Shown: positions 11,802 to 22,689 of the stretch, piece by piece
Layout of the letters: each line of letters opens with the position of its first letter
How positions within the stretch are numbered: the first letter of the stretch is position 1
Source: Cryptomeria japonica
Taxonomy: Eukaryota > Streptophyta > Pinopsida > Cupressales > Cupressaceae
DNA length: 64,000 nucleotides
NCBI RefSeq assembly: GCF_030272615.1
Contig: NC_081412.1
Location: 98,331,796 to 98,395,795, forward strand
Reading direction: 5' to 3'
Program-made: the position numbers and the translations under genes
Notes under the pieces: generated by a model
Databases searched by the model: none
What the model was told of the DNA's origin: nothing
Seen by the model: only the letters and a program-made list of their open reading frames with translations

Positions 11802-13469
11802 GTTTTTCAAAAATAAATGAACGGCCAAGATCAAACAGTGATCAAGGGCCCAGATTGAAAGCTACAAACCCTAATTAGGGTTTCCCAAAACTAACTACCC
11901 TCGACCAATGAGAAAATTACATTTGGGACACTTGTCCTTCTTGCTAAATATGAACCATCAATGAAAATAGAAGGTTGTTGCATTGTGAAGTGTGCCCTTC
12001 TAGAAGCTTCTGGATAAGTCAGGTTCATCGAACCTGGACATGTTGACTTGGAACAATCTGATTGGTTGGAAGATGACGAGGCGCCACCTCAACGTGTTGG
12101 ATGTCTTCCTTGAATTCTCCAATTTGTGTCAAGAAATTGTCTAAGTATGGAAATTTGATTCCTTCTTGTCACCATTTGATTCCTTCTTGGGAGCTTGTCT
12201 TTTCTAATTTCTTCAAGAGATGAAATCCTTCAAGAAGTTGGAAATTTATTTAACTTTTCCATATTTTCACCAAGTCTGAGAACTTTTTTTTTCTTGATGC
12301 CTTGAGATTCTTTCAAGTGCCTCGAATTTGGAGAAGAAATCCCTTCGTGAAGTATTTCTCATACTTAGACAAATTTTGGCCCTCTCTATGCTTGGACGAA
12401 CCTTGCTCGTGGTCATGTCTTCAATTCTGAATTTGGCTTGAAACTCCATTTGTGTTTTCTGTGACGATCCTGCCTTCAGCTACCAATTTATGTTGCACGG
12501 GAGGAGGGTAAAAGCTCTAGATAACCCCTTGCAAATATGAAATGATGGGATCAAGTTGTTCAGACATTCATTGTGATCATGCCCTCCTTCTCGATACCCT
12601 GAAATTTGGAGAAGAATTTCTCCATGCCTTCATCATAATTGAGGAAATTGGAATTTTCTTTGTGAAACATTTCCCATACTTAACCAAATTTTGGCTATGT
12701 TCACGCTCGGATGAACCTTGCCCGTGAACTTGTCCTCAATCCTTCGTTTGGCTTGGAACTCCAGCTACGATCTCTATGATGATCCCGCTTCTATTTCCTC
12801 CTGCGACCTGTAAAACCAAAGGAAAATAAGTTAAAAATCTATCTTGGATTAAAGAAAATCGAGGCTGCAAATGGCTAAGTGTTTGGAGATTTTATTTCAT
12901 TTTCATACTTAGCCATGAGAATGGGATTTTCAAATGTAAATTCTCCAACCTGCAAGATAACTCTGAAATTTGCTCTTAATTCGCTCAGAAAGTTCGAACT
13001 TTTGTTGTGTAATAATGAAAGGAGGAATGTCTTATTTGTATTAGAGTTGGTTTTCACAATTAGAAACATGCAAATATCCTTCCAACTCATGTTTCTATTC
13101 GACCTTGCTTATAGAAGAAGTTTCTAATTTAGTCTTTAGTTGGCTTGTCATCTCTTCAAGTTCGAAAATCTTCTTGCAAGTTTCTAAATTGATTCTGAGT
13201 TCTGACTCGAACTGAATCCTCAAGATTACATCCTTAAAAACTTTCTATATTGGCTACAAGTTCGAATTCTTTGTCAATCTTCCAATATTTCCTCTTTGAA
13301 AACTTTCTATTTTGGATTTTAAGTTCGAATTGCTTCTCAAGTCTGCAAGATGATTTCCATTCCAAAAAATTTCTAATTCAGTTAGCAATTCGAATTCTTT
13401 CATGGATTTGATGACATCACTTGCATTTTAACTTATTTTCGAACCTGCTGTTGACTTTGTTTGACTCCT

Positions 13470-14660
13470 TAATCACATGGCGGACTTCTTTGGAGTGTTG
13501 GCACAAGTATTGGAACTGCATCCCAGCATAGGGCGGACTTTGGAGTTCGCCTTTTGAGGACCTCTTCAACATAGGCCTCATCTTTCATCTTGGGCGGACT
13601 TCACTCACTTTGAAAACATCTTGCATGTCCAAGTGTAGGGCGAACTTTTCGAACTTCTACTTGGCACCAAGTATCACTTCATACTTAGCTAAATTTCTGT
13701 CATCAATTCTCCTTCATATTGCATCATGTTAACCTCTCCATTTACTGACTTCCAATCTTCATGTTGCCATTATTGATGTCTCTTACATAGGGCAGAGGTT
13801 TCGGGTTTTTTGACACCACACTTGGAAGTGTTTACTAGGCAGGGCGGACTTTCTAGCTCATGGAAGGCGGACTTTTGTGACATCTCCATCAGCATGGCAG
13901 ACTTTGGGTAGACATCTCCAAGGGCGGACTTTCATGAGACATCAAGGAGGGCGGAGTTTGAGATGACCTTTCCAAGGCGGACTTTTGGAGGCTCTAGGCA
14001 AGGCGGACTTTCTTCACTTCACCATGAGGGCGGGCTTTTAGACTACCTCCAAGGGCGGACTTTCTTCCCTTCATTATGCATGGCGGACTTTAGGACGTTG
14101 GCTATCAACATAGGGCGGAGTTTATGACCATCACCAAGGCGGACTTTTCTGATCTTGAGCACCTTTCACTTCATCCATAGGGCGGAGTTTTGAGCTATCA
14201 TCCCATAGGGTGGAGTTTGGAGAGGCAACCTCTAAGGCGGAGTTTTGGGAGGCCTTAAGAGGCTTACACACCATCATGAGTGGACTTTTGACATCCCTCT
14301 ACATGGCGGACTTTAGGCACTCTCCATCATAGGGTGGAGTTTTGGAAGGACACCAAGGCGGCTTGCACACCATCATGGGCGAACTTTTCACTACCTTCTT
14401 AAGGCATATGGCGGAGTTTGGAAGGTGTCCTCCTTGGACGGACTTTGATGCCCCTTCCTTAAACATGGCGGAGTTTTGGAAGGACACCAAGGAGGGCGGA
14501 GTTTTGTGCTCCCTCTTCATGGCCTCATCACCAAGGTGGACTTTGAAAGGTACCTCCAAGGGCGGCCTTTAGGCACCTCTCCACAGGGCAGACTTTCTTC
14601 ACTTCTCATGAGGGCGGACTTTTGAATGACTTCACCAAGGGCGGAGTTTTGGACTATATA
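13470..14660. repeat. Array of about 34 GGCGGACTTT motifs in E3
   Basis: The core aGGGCGGACTTTtg, or its variant GGCGGAGTTTT, occurs about 34 times in 1.2 kb. The dense part (13840-14660) has one copy about every 29 bp. The linkers vary and are often simple (caccaagg, catcatagg). Substitutions cluster at one position (gaCt/gaGt). It looks like a short-motif expansion rather than a protein-coding tandem repeat, because the frames are not kept. Confidence 0.9.
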
Positions 14661-15377
14661 TGAAATATAACATTTAAGTATAAGAAAGAGAAAAGACACT
14701 TCAAGTTATATTTCATATATATTGTCAGGATGTTTGAGAGTGGTTTCGGACCTCCAGGAGTTATAATGCAAAATCTAGTTTTTGGAGGATTCTTCAATTT
14801 TCCAGACTTAGTCAAATTTCAGGATCAGGATGACATTCCAGACTTAGCCAAATTTCAGGGCATTTGAGGATCAAGATGATTTTTCGAGCTGATTATCCTT
14901 TGAATGTACCATGACCCCCTAAAATATAGTAACTTAGCTCTTTAGGTCAAAACTTGAAAATTTTCAATCACGATCGAAGCAAGTCAGTGCCATCAGTGCA
15001 AACCCCAGGTCCCCATTCCGAAAAAGCAAAAAGTAGGCATCCCTAAAAAATAGGGAAAACTTTCTAAAAATAGCCATACCGAGGATTGGGCTAAAAATGC
15101 CAAAAACAAAACTTCCTAAAAAATAGGAAAAAGCAAAAAAGAAAACTTTCTAAAAATAGAAAGTTGTTCAATTTTTTTCAAATCAATTGCGTTCTTCGTC
15201 CTTTGGCCTTTCTAGGCACTTTGACGGTATCCAGACTCTGTTATCACTTGGCTTGCAAAAACTAACTTTCAATCTCGAGGACTCGAACCATTCAAAACTG
15301 AGCAAGGCTAGGCAAAACTGAAGCGGAAGGACACCGGCGCTAACAAAAACCCTAGAAAGCAGGAAAAAAGGGAGGGT

Positions 15378-15394
15378 CCCCATTTGCAATGGGG
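15378..15394. repeat. Terminal palindrome of E3
   Basis: CCCCATT-TGC-AATGGGG lies 24 bp from the CAACA end. The same palindrome is present at the same place in E1, E2 and E4. Confidence 0.8.
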
Positions 15395-15573
15395 TGATGT
15401 GTGAAAAAGGTCACAACAGGATGTATATTCCTTAAGAATCCATTCCCTACTTTGTCACTTGATTACTTCCAAAGGCCATAATCAAGACCAACAAGACCTT
15501 ATAACTCATTCCTTAGGGTTGTGAGACGACGCTGACTACGAAAGACTTGGTTTATTCAGCAAAAAGAGGGGGT

Positions 15574-15590
15574 CCCCATTTGCAATGGGG
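15574..15590. repeat. Terminal palindrome of E4
   Basis: CCCCATT-TGC-AATGGGG, 23 bp from the end of E4 at 15613. It is followed by CGATGTGTGAAAACATCACAACA. Confidence 0.8.
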
Positions 15591-15613
15591 CGATGTGTGA
15601 AAACATCACAACA

Positions 15614-16080
15614 GTTGGGTTCATCGATTCAAATTTGGTAGGTTTAGTTGATGTAAGAAAAATGCACTTCCGGATATGTTTTCAGTTTTGGCACAAGTCC
15701 AGTCATATCGAACAGTACGAAGCAGTAGGCAGTATCTCTTCCTTGATAGAAGTCAAGTATCAAGGAATAGTAAAAGCTGAATCTGAGGTAATATGGCTAC
15801 CAAGATGCTTTCAGAAATGCAAATGTCTCAAGTAGGGCCTTCACCCATGTAATGTAAGGGGTGCTAAAGCTTGCCAAGAATCCTATTTTCCATGAGCATA
15901 CCAAACATGTGGAGCTTCGTTGCCATTTCATTCTGCCACTTGTATAAGATGGATCAATAATGTTGCAATATTGTCCAACTAAGGGCCAGACTACCGACTT
16001 TCTTATAAGTTCTAGAGTCCTAACAAATTTGCAAAATTTCGGAATAAACTTGATGTAGTTAGTACATTGAACATTAGAGG
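15614..16080 (+). pseudogene. Copia RNase H relic, continuation after E4
   Basis: This continues the RNase H broken at 7676: GFIDSNLVGLVDVRK (the family's 'GFTDSDW.G..DDRKST' site), then SSLIEVKYQGIVKAESEVIWL (the 'STEAEY..' site), a stop, then NPIFH.RTKHVE-type sequence in shifted frames. The reconnection across E4 at the GTTGG duplication is direct evidence of the insertion. Confidence 0.82.
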
Positions 16081-16084
16081 ATAT

Positions 16085-16320
16085 TGTAACATTTAATTTA
16101 TAATGGTCAATTAAGTCCTTAGGATAGACTTTAGGAATATTCTTTTAGATAAGCTCCTATCCTTTGATTTGTTAGTTGTTTATCTTATCCTTTACAAATC
16201 AATCGTTTGTATCTCTTATTTAAGGAGACATCCGCTCATTTGTTAATATTCAATGTCTTGGTAATCATTCTATGTTTTTACTTTTCATAATAAGATTTGC
16301 CATATGAGAAAAACCCAACA
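16085..16320 (+). repeat. 3' LTR fragment of the broken Copia
   Basis: AT-rich sequence beginning TGTAACATTT and ending AAAACCCAACA, directly downstream of the RNase H relic. The part 'ggatagactttaggaatattcttttag' matches, inverted, the LTR at 27331-27545 and the fragment at 16321-16693. The 5' boundary is approximate. Confidence 0.55.
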
Positions 16321-16693
16321 ATGATATATTAATCAAAGAAATGATTACAATACAAGAAGAGTCTTTGTGCTATCAGTGGAGATCCCCAACTCTATCTTAT
16401 AAAGCCATTCTAACAACATGTACCTACAATAAAATTACCATAAGATATGTATCCCAACCTCAATATATTGACCAAGAAAATTCAAGAAACCACCAAAAGG
16501 TTCTATAATTGTCTCCTTCAAACCACAAAAGTCTCCTTAAATAAGAGATTACAAAGATCTATCCATAAAGAATAAGGTTGACAACTAAGAAAAGTAGAGA
16601 TTAAGAGCTTAACTAAAAGAATTAAACAATATTCCTAAGCCTATCCTAATAACTTAATTGATCATTGTAAACTAAATATTACAATATTACTAC
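16321..16693 (-). repeat. Copia LTR fragment, inverted to its neighbour
   Basis: On the minus strand this reads TAATATTGTAATATTTAGTT... and matches the neighbouring plus-strand LTR and the LTR at 27331-27545. It includes the 'gctatcagtggagatcc' segment shared with 6693-6780. E2 is inserted at its left (minus-strand 5') edge. Confidence 0.55.
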
Positions 16694-17574
16694 TATTGAT
16701 GTGTTTTTTATGCACATGCGAACACAGAATAAAATACCAAGGTATCTTATCCTCTCTTGAACAAAGTTTCCCCGAATGCTGAAGATTTCGCCTAAGGATC
16801 AATCGAGGCAACTCCAAGGTTCTGGTATGTAGGTTCTCTACGTGTAGATAAGCTTTTGTGGCATGATATGATTATGCTGGAATCATAAGGGGACTTACGT
16901 TTGATTGCCTGAGCGTTTAATCTGCTAGAACTTGAGTCCTATCTAATCATCAGGAAGAATAAAGAAATAGCAAAAGGTGAATGGCTCAAAAAGTCTACTC
17001 TAAGACCTAGAATGTGAGAAGATAATTGAATAACTAGGTGGAGTCCTATTGGGTTGGGTCTCACCATTAGGTTGAACAATCCGACACCAACTCAGTGCGA
17101 TCTTCTAAGGGATGTTTTGAATATATTCAAATCGTTACACCATCAGACACTGATCACCATTCAAGTTAATGCATGAACAATAGACATGTAACGACTCGAG
17201 ATTAAGCTCATTCTATGCCAGTTGACCACGCAGGGCACACTTACAGTCAATAAGAGGCTAGTGGTTTGGACTAGGCGGATTCCACACGAGTGCATTCAGT
17301 AACTTCTTTCATTCAACCGAATTGTTTACATCTAAAACGAAGATTCAACAAGAAACCATGCATATTACAAAGAAACAACACACTTCACCATATCTTCAAT
17401 GAAAATGGAGTTCATTTACAATCAAGGCAACAATTTCTTGCCTTCTCCTCCTACTCTATTCTAATTGCTACTTTATTCACTATTCTAGCTACTAACTCTT
17501 GACTAACTATTCTCTTATTATTCACTATTAACTAGCTATTCACTATTAACCTTTACAAATGAAGAGCCATAGCT

Positions 17575-17581
17575 TTATATA
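17575..17581 (-). promoter_or_regulatory. TATA box of E2
   Basis: CTATATAAAG on the minus strand, about 0.88 kb from the 16694 end, equivalent in position to the TATA boxes of E1, E4 and E5. Confidence 0.6.
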
Positions 17582-18414
17582 GAGAGCTCTTTACAATTCA
17601 ATGGCTCTGATTGATTTACTATCAATGGCTAGGATTACAAGATGAAAACCCTAATTAGAGTTTGTTATAACAAACTCCTTTAGCCAATGATAAAATTACA
17701 TTTCATGAGTGTGGACCAATAGATGTCAGGGATAGGTGCCTCGAAGTTTGTGCCATCACTCGTGAGTCAAGTACATTGAATCTGGACATGTTGATGTGGA
17801 GCCTTCTGATTGGAGGAACAGTGTTCGGGATGCCACCTTATCTTGTGTTTGTGCTTGGTCAAGGAACGTTGTATTTCTCGATATTCAATGTGATGATGAT
17901 GAAAAGCTAACTTTGATTAACTCTTCTGAAACTATTTGTGTCTTCAACTTACCCTTGCACTGACTTTGGTTGATCCTCCTTCGTCCTTGATGTACCTTAT
18001 GAATGATGTACCTCTCCTTGACTCTCCTGTGCTCGATGAAGCCTCTTCACGGTTAAGTCACTCCTCTGGTAGCACACCTCGCCTTGAAGTGTTTATAAGA
18101 TCTTTCTTCTCTGCCATCCTGTGATTTCTCCATGTGGTAGAATGAAGATCTTGAAGATAGCTTGCTATATTGCTTGCAACTCCTTGAACACTTGAAGTCC
18201 TTCAACCTGGAAGTACTTTGAGTCCTTTCTCATGCATTTGAGGTGTCCTTGATGATGATGAAACTTGAAGAGGTTGCCCTTGTCCTGGCCTGATCTTCCT
18301 CCATCTTGATTTTGTTGATCTGCAAAACAAACAAAAGATGATTAAGTACACATAATATATTGATTCAAACATAGCATTTCTTACCTTAAATCATCAACAA
18401 GAAGGCATTAGGAT

Positions 18415-20835
18415 CAATTTGCTCTGGACCCTCTGGAAGGACATGCCCTATAATAAGATTCGCTCTGGACCCTCTCCAAGGACAAGCCCTATAATGAAAT
18501 TCGCTTTGGACCCTCTGGAAGGGTCAGGAGCGAAAATTGACAAAGTTGCTCAATTTATAGACTTCATTTTCAACCTTACCTTACCAAGATCAAATCATTC
18601 ACCTCCAAAATTGCTTAGGAATAGGTTTCACTCAAGGGCCTAGGCAAAACATTAGACCTCCTAGGAAGTTCGCTCTGGACCCTCTGGAAGGGTCAGGAGC
18701 GAAATTGACATTTTGCTTGATTTTCCTTCATAAAACTTCATTTCTCATCCTTTTCTCATCAAAAACAAGTCTTTTACCCTCGAAAATGCTTAGGAATAGG
18801 TTAGTTCAAAGGCTTAGGCAAGGTACAAGACTTCCTAAAGAAATTCGCTATGGACCCTTCCACTCTGGACCCTTTGGAAGGATCAGGAGCGAAATTTGTC
18901 TTTTAGCCTCAAATTCATCATCTCTTTGCCTCAAATCACTTCTCAAGGCAAGTATACATCAAACTTTTCTCAACCATGCCTTAGGAACCAAGATTTCGAC
19001 CCCAAACAAGGAGCAAATAGAGATTTTAGGAAATTTCGCTCTGGACCCTTTGGAAGGGTCAGGAGCGAAATTTGTTGTCTTTTGACACCATTCATATTCC
19101 ATTCATCATCACTTTGCCTTGAACTTAACTTATCAAACCTCCTCCTATCATGATCAAGTCAATTCGCCATCAATTTAACTTAAAAACAAGGTTCTTTTAG
19201 TGCATTAGGCAAAATAGAGAGTCTTTCTAGGAATTTTGCTCTAGACCCTCTGGAAGGGCCATGAGCGAAATTGGCATTTTTAGGCTCAATTCTCATTCAA
19301 TTTACCTTGGACTTGTCTTTTCCACCCCTACCTTATCATACTCAAGCCAACTTGCTCTCAAAGTGATGTCCACTCAATGCTTTTGGTGAGGAAATAAGAC
19401 TTTCTAAGGATTTCGCTCTGGACCCTTTGGAAGGGTCGAGAGCTTAGAAGGAATTCGCTCTGGACCCTTTGGAAGGGTCGAGCTTAGAAGGAATTTGCTC
19501 GGGACCCTTTGGAAGGGTCAGGAGATAAATTGCTCCTTTAGGCTTAATTCATATCCCTTTTCACTTGGCTTTATCTTAAACTTGATTTTTGAATCCTTTC
19601 CTTGCCATGCACGACCACCATTCAATGCTTCTAGTGAGGAATTAAGTCATTTGGGGAATTTCGCTTTGGACCCTTTGGAAGGGTCAGGAGCGAAATTGGC
19701 AATTATGCTCAAATCCCTCACATTTAGTTATCATGACCTACTCAAATGCATGCCTAAGCATGCCTCGAAGTTCAATCAACCTCAATTAAAGCTTTGGAAC
19801 CTAAGCTTGATGCAAAGAAGGGATCTAAGGAAATTCGCTCTGGACCCTTTGGAAGGGTCGGGAGCGAAATTGATGTTTTAGCCTCAATATCATTCAAACA
19901 TTCAATACTTCACCATCATTCACATTGCTCTCACCTTAGGACATGCTAACAAATCACCTTAAGGAGGCGTCTAATTCAAAATGTTGGATCACAAGCACAT
20001 CCTGACAATTTCACTCAAGGACAGGGCCTAAAGAGGAATTTCGCTCTGGACCCTTTGGAAGGGTCAGGAGCGAAATTTGCTTCTTTGCACAAATTCTTCA
20101 CTTTTCCTCGTCTCGCTTGCAACTCACTTCCAAAGGCATGGATAGATCATTTTTTATTCACTCGAGGCGTGGAATCAAGGATTTTAACCCATGTTAGAAG
20201 GAGAGGTTTTTAGAGAAATTCACTCTGGACCCTTTGGAAGGGTCAAAAGCGAAATTCTTCTTTAAGCTCAAATTCCAAATTTTCCCATCAACTTTGCTCT
20301 TCTCTTAGACTTGGCTTTTGGGTCCTCCCTCCATCTCTATCAAGTCTTTTCGTCCTCAAACCTACTTGAAATAGGATTCATTCAACTGTTTAAGTGAGAT
20401 AAGAGGCCCCATGAAGGATTTCGCTCTGGACCCTTTAGAAGGGTCAGGAGTGAAATTAATATTTTAGGCTCAATTTCCTCATCCCATCTCGTTCCAACTT
20501 GCTCACAAGGCATAGATAGGTCATTCCTCACTCAGTCAAGGCGTAGGAGCAAGCTTTGAGGTCTAAATTGGGAGCAGGAAAAGAGTCTAAGGAAATTCGC
20601 TCTCGACCCTCTGGAAGGGAGGGTCAGGAGCGAATTTTGCAACAATGCTCAAATTCTTGAACCTTTTCTCCAAATTTACAAGTCTAAGTTTGATCAAAGG
20701 CATCCAAAAGGTTAATTCAAGCTAATTTCCTCCCAATCCACGCCTTAAAGCGAAGGTTTTGTCCAAAATAGGAGTCAAAAGGGAGCTAAGGAAGATTTCG
20801 CTCCTGTCCCTTTGGAAGGGTCAAAAGCGAATTTT
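18415..20835. repeat. Hairpin array of E2 (17 copies, alternating 175/203 bp)
   Basis: Each copy is close to TTTCGCTC-TG-GACCCT-TTGGA-AGGGTC-AG-GAGCGAAA: an 8 bp outer arm, a 2x2 internal mismatch, a 6 bp inner arm and a short loop. Copy starts include 18500, 18669, 18844, 19035, 19235, 19412, 19454, 19660, 19834, 20040, 20219, 20420, 20596 and 20797. In the right half the spacing alternates 174, 206, 179, 201, 176, 201 bp, which suggests a dimeric unit of about 378 bp. Spacer sequence is far less conserved than the hairpin. Open frames in this stretch reading DPLEGSGAK are by-products. Confidence 0.92.
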
Positions 20836-21322
20836 GCATTTGTGCTCAAATTCATATTCAGCTCTCAAGTTTTCAAGTCTAGGCTTGGTCGTTAGGCCTT
20901 TTCCAAGGATAAATAGGTCAGTTTCACATCAATCAATGCCTAGAAGTAAAAGAATCTTCATCATTCATCAACTGGACCAATCTCAAACCCTCAAAGGGAA
21001 GAATCCTTGAGAAGACATGCTCACATACCTCCATTCACTTCCTTAACTCAATGACATAGACCTCAAAAGGCAAGATTCCTAGCATGATACAAAGACTTCC
21101 TCAAACTCAAACAAGACTCAACCCTAGAAGCAAGACCAGGGCCTAACTAAGAGGAAACTTTCAACAGAGACCCTGACCTGGACCACCTACTGACCCATTT
21201 GAGCCTAAGCAGACCATCCTACCCTAATGAGCTCACTAGCAACTCTCCAATGCAAAGATTAATAGCTAAGACCAAAATGACAAAGCCAGGAAGACTAACC
21301 CTAGAAAGCAAGAAGGAGGGGT

Positions 21323-21339
21323 CCCCATTTGCAATGGGG
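21323..21339. repeat. Terminal palindrome of E2
   Basis: CCCCATT-TGC-AATGGGG, 23 bp from the E2 end. Confidence 0.8.
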
Positions 21340-21362
21340 CGATGTGTGAATACATCACAACA

Positions 21363-22580
21363 ACTACCTTACCCCAAGTTTTCGGGTAGGGGACGGGTTT
21401 CTGGGACGGCGATTTTTTTTGCCAATTTTGGGGATGGCGAAGGGGACGACTATATAAAATAGGGAAAATTTAAATGTTCATATGAAAACATTATAGAAGC
21501 TTAAATTTTTCCATAGAACATTTGTGTTCAAAATTCATTATCAATACTCAATATGCGTCCATAATTCAGAATTCATTGTCAATATGCATGTGATAATAAA
21601 AAAAATAACATACAAAATGCCCAAAAGCTACATTGTTTCCATATAGTTTCATCTTCAATTACGATATGAAAATACAAAAAAACAAAGTACATTGCTGCCA
21701 TAATCTGCATCTCTTAACACTACATCGAAATCGGAGTCCTCCATTGAGTCTCTACCACTGTCATGGTCCACATCCACCTCATCAAATGGAATCCCAACCA
21801 ATCCCCCTGGTGTCTCCGCATCAACTTGGACCACGTCTTTGGGATCAACTTCCCACCATATATTCAACTTCTTTTCCCCTATCCTGCTGCTCCTCTTTCA
21901 ATGGGTGCTTCCTTCAAACCTTCTTGCTGCTCCACTTTTTTTCCTCTCATACAAATGATCAAATGAGTCAAAATCTTTTGCCTAATGACTTTTAGGGTGA
22001 CCTAGGTAGGGGCCCACAAAACAATTAAAAAATGCCACTTTTGGAAACTTGAAAGTGTTTTTTTAAAGTCTCCATGACGCCAGGGACGTATGGTCGTCCC
22101 AGGTACGGTAGGGGGACGTACTAGACACCCCAAGCCATCCCTGGGACAGCCAAATGCCCCCAACATCAGAGAACCATGTTTCTAGAAAAGATGACACCGT
22201 CTCCAATTTCAAGCAAAAAAGGGGACATCAGGGGGACGTCCCCAATACAAAAACGGCGTTTTCAAGAGTGGGGACGCATCCCCAAGTTTCGTAGGTCAAA
22301 ATCTTTTGCCTAACGACTTTTAGGGCGAGCCGAGAGGTAGGGGCTCACAAAACAATTAAAAAATGCCTTTTTTTGAAACTTGAAAGTGTCTCTTTTTTGT
22401 AATTCTCCTTGATGCCAAGGATGTCTGGTCGTCCATGGGATGGCCAAACACCCCTAACATCAAGGGACAACATTTACGAAAAAGGGGACATCAGGGGGAC
22501 GTCCCTTGGCTATCGCGAGTACGAGGACAGAGTTTTCAATACCAGGGACGCGTCCCCAAGTTTTGTAGCAATATCATTTT
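21363..22580. mobile_element. GGGGACG-rich hAT-like repeat, long copy
   Basis: The unit starts ctaccttaccccaagttttcggg and ends near gggacgcgtccccaagtttt. Many GGGGACG/CGTCCCC blocks occur between them, with a direct duplication inside (about 21967-22250 versus 22292-22500). The AT-rich block 21440-21660 (atagggaaaattta...caatatgcatgtgat) recurs at 50510-50720, and inverted in the 417 bp copy at 29379-29795. On the minus strand, 21655-21867 encodes an acidic tail (WWEVDPKDVV ... GRDSMEDSDFDVV) that could be the end of a hAT transposase; this is a guess. E2 abuts its left end. Confidence 0.55.
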
Positions 22581-22595
22581 AATAACACCAAGTTT

Positions 22596-22685
22596 GTCCA
22601 AACAAATTTTACAAATTTGTTTGGACTCATGGACTTGATAGCAATGTCAAAATTTGTTTGGACTCATGGACTTGATAGCAATGTC
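22596..22685. repeat. 14 bp perfect inverted repeat and 37 bp tandem duplication
   Basis: GTCCAAACAAATTT (22596-22609), TAC, then AAATTTGTTTGGAC (22613-22626) is a perfect hairpin. The right arm starts a 37 bp unit (aaatttgtttggactcatgg...) that is repeated directly at 22650-22685. Confidence 0.85.
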
Positions 22686-22689
22686 TACC

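Larger units (their letters stand above)
11090..15418 (-). mobile_element. E3: giant LTR-like element, 4329 bp, TSD GGATG
   Basis: In plus-strand reading it starts TGTTGGTGTT and ends GGTCACAACA. The 5 bp GGATG is present at 11085-11089 and 15419-15423. It is inserted inside E4. It keeps the family's common block, with TATA (11795-11801) about 0.7 kb from the 11090 end, and the terminal palindrome at 15378-15394. The U3 region holds only a short remnant of the family gene (a CATGTCCAGGTTCGATGAAC stretch near 12030 on the minus strand that aligns with the MSRF codons of E4) and a large GGCGGACTTT array. Confidence 0.88.
7677..15613 (-). mobile_element. E4: giant LTR-like element with E3 nested inside
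   Basis: In plus-strand reading the unit starts TGTTGATGGG and ends CATCACAACA, flanked on both sides by GTTGG (7672-7676 and 15614-15618), a perfect 5 bp duplication that splits a Copia RNase H frame. Removing E3 and one copy of its duplication leaves about 3.6 kb. It shares with E1, E2, E3 and E5 the 'AATAAAA..CC...TCCTCTCTTGAA' block next to this end, a TATA box on the minus strand (8597-8603), and with E1-E3 the CCCCATT/AATGGGG palindrome near the other end. TG...CA ends plus a 5 bp duplication fit a solo LTR read on the minus strand. It contains a decayed U3 gene and a short-motif array. No primer-binding site is present. Confidence 0.82.
16694..21362 (-). mobile_element. E2: giant LTR-like element, 4669 bp, TSD ACTAC
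   Basis: In plus-strand reading it starts TATTGATGTG (one change from the family TGTTG) and ends CATCACAACA. ACTAC occurs at 16689-16693 and 21363-21367. It shares the family's common block (16694 to about 17700) with TATA at 17575-17581, and the terminal palindrome at 21323-21339. A very short gene remnant is visible near 17790 (minus-strand ATGTCCAGATTCAATG, aligning with the SRF codons of E5). Most of its U3 is a hairpin array. It has no long open frame of its own. Confidence 0.88.

Noticed and set aside
13470-14660. GGCGGACTTT array as E2F or similar known binding sites
   Set aside because: The core does not match the TTTSGCGC consensus, and no known motif could be confirmed without a search.
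14299-14699. Open frames across the GGCGGACTTT array
   Set aside because: The motif occurs in all three phases, so no protein repeat is maintained.
18419-21010. Plus-strand frames containing DPLEGSGAK or GPFGRVRSE
   Set aside because: They arise from the E2 hairpin repeat read in different phases, with no continuous frame through the array.
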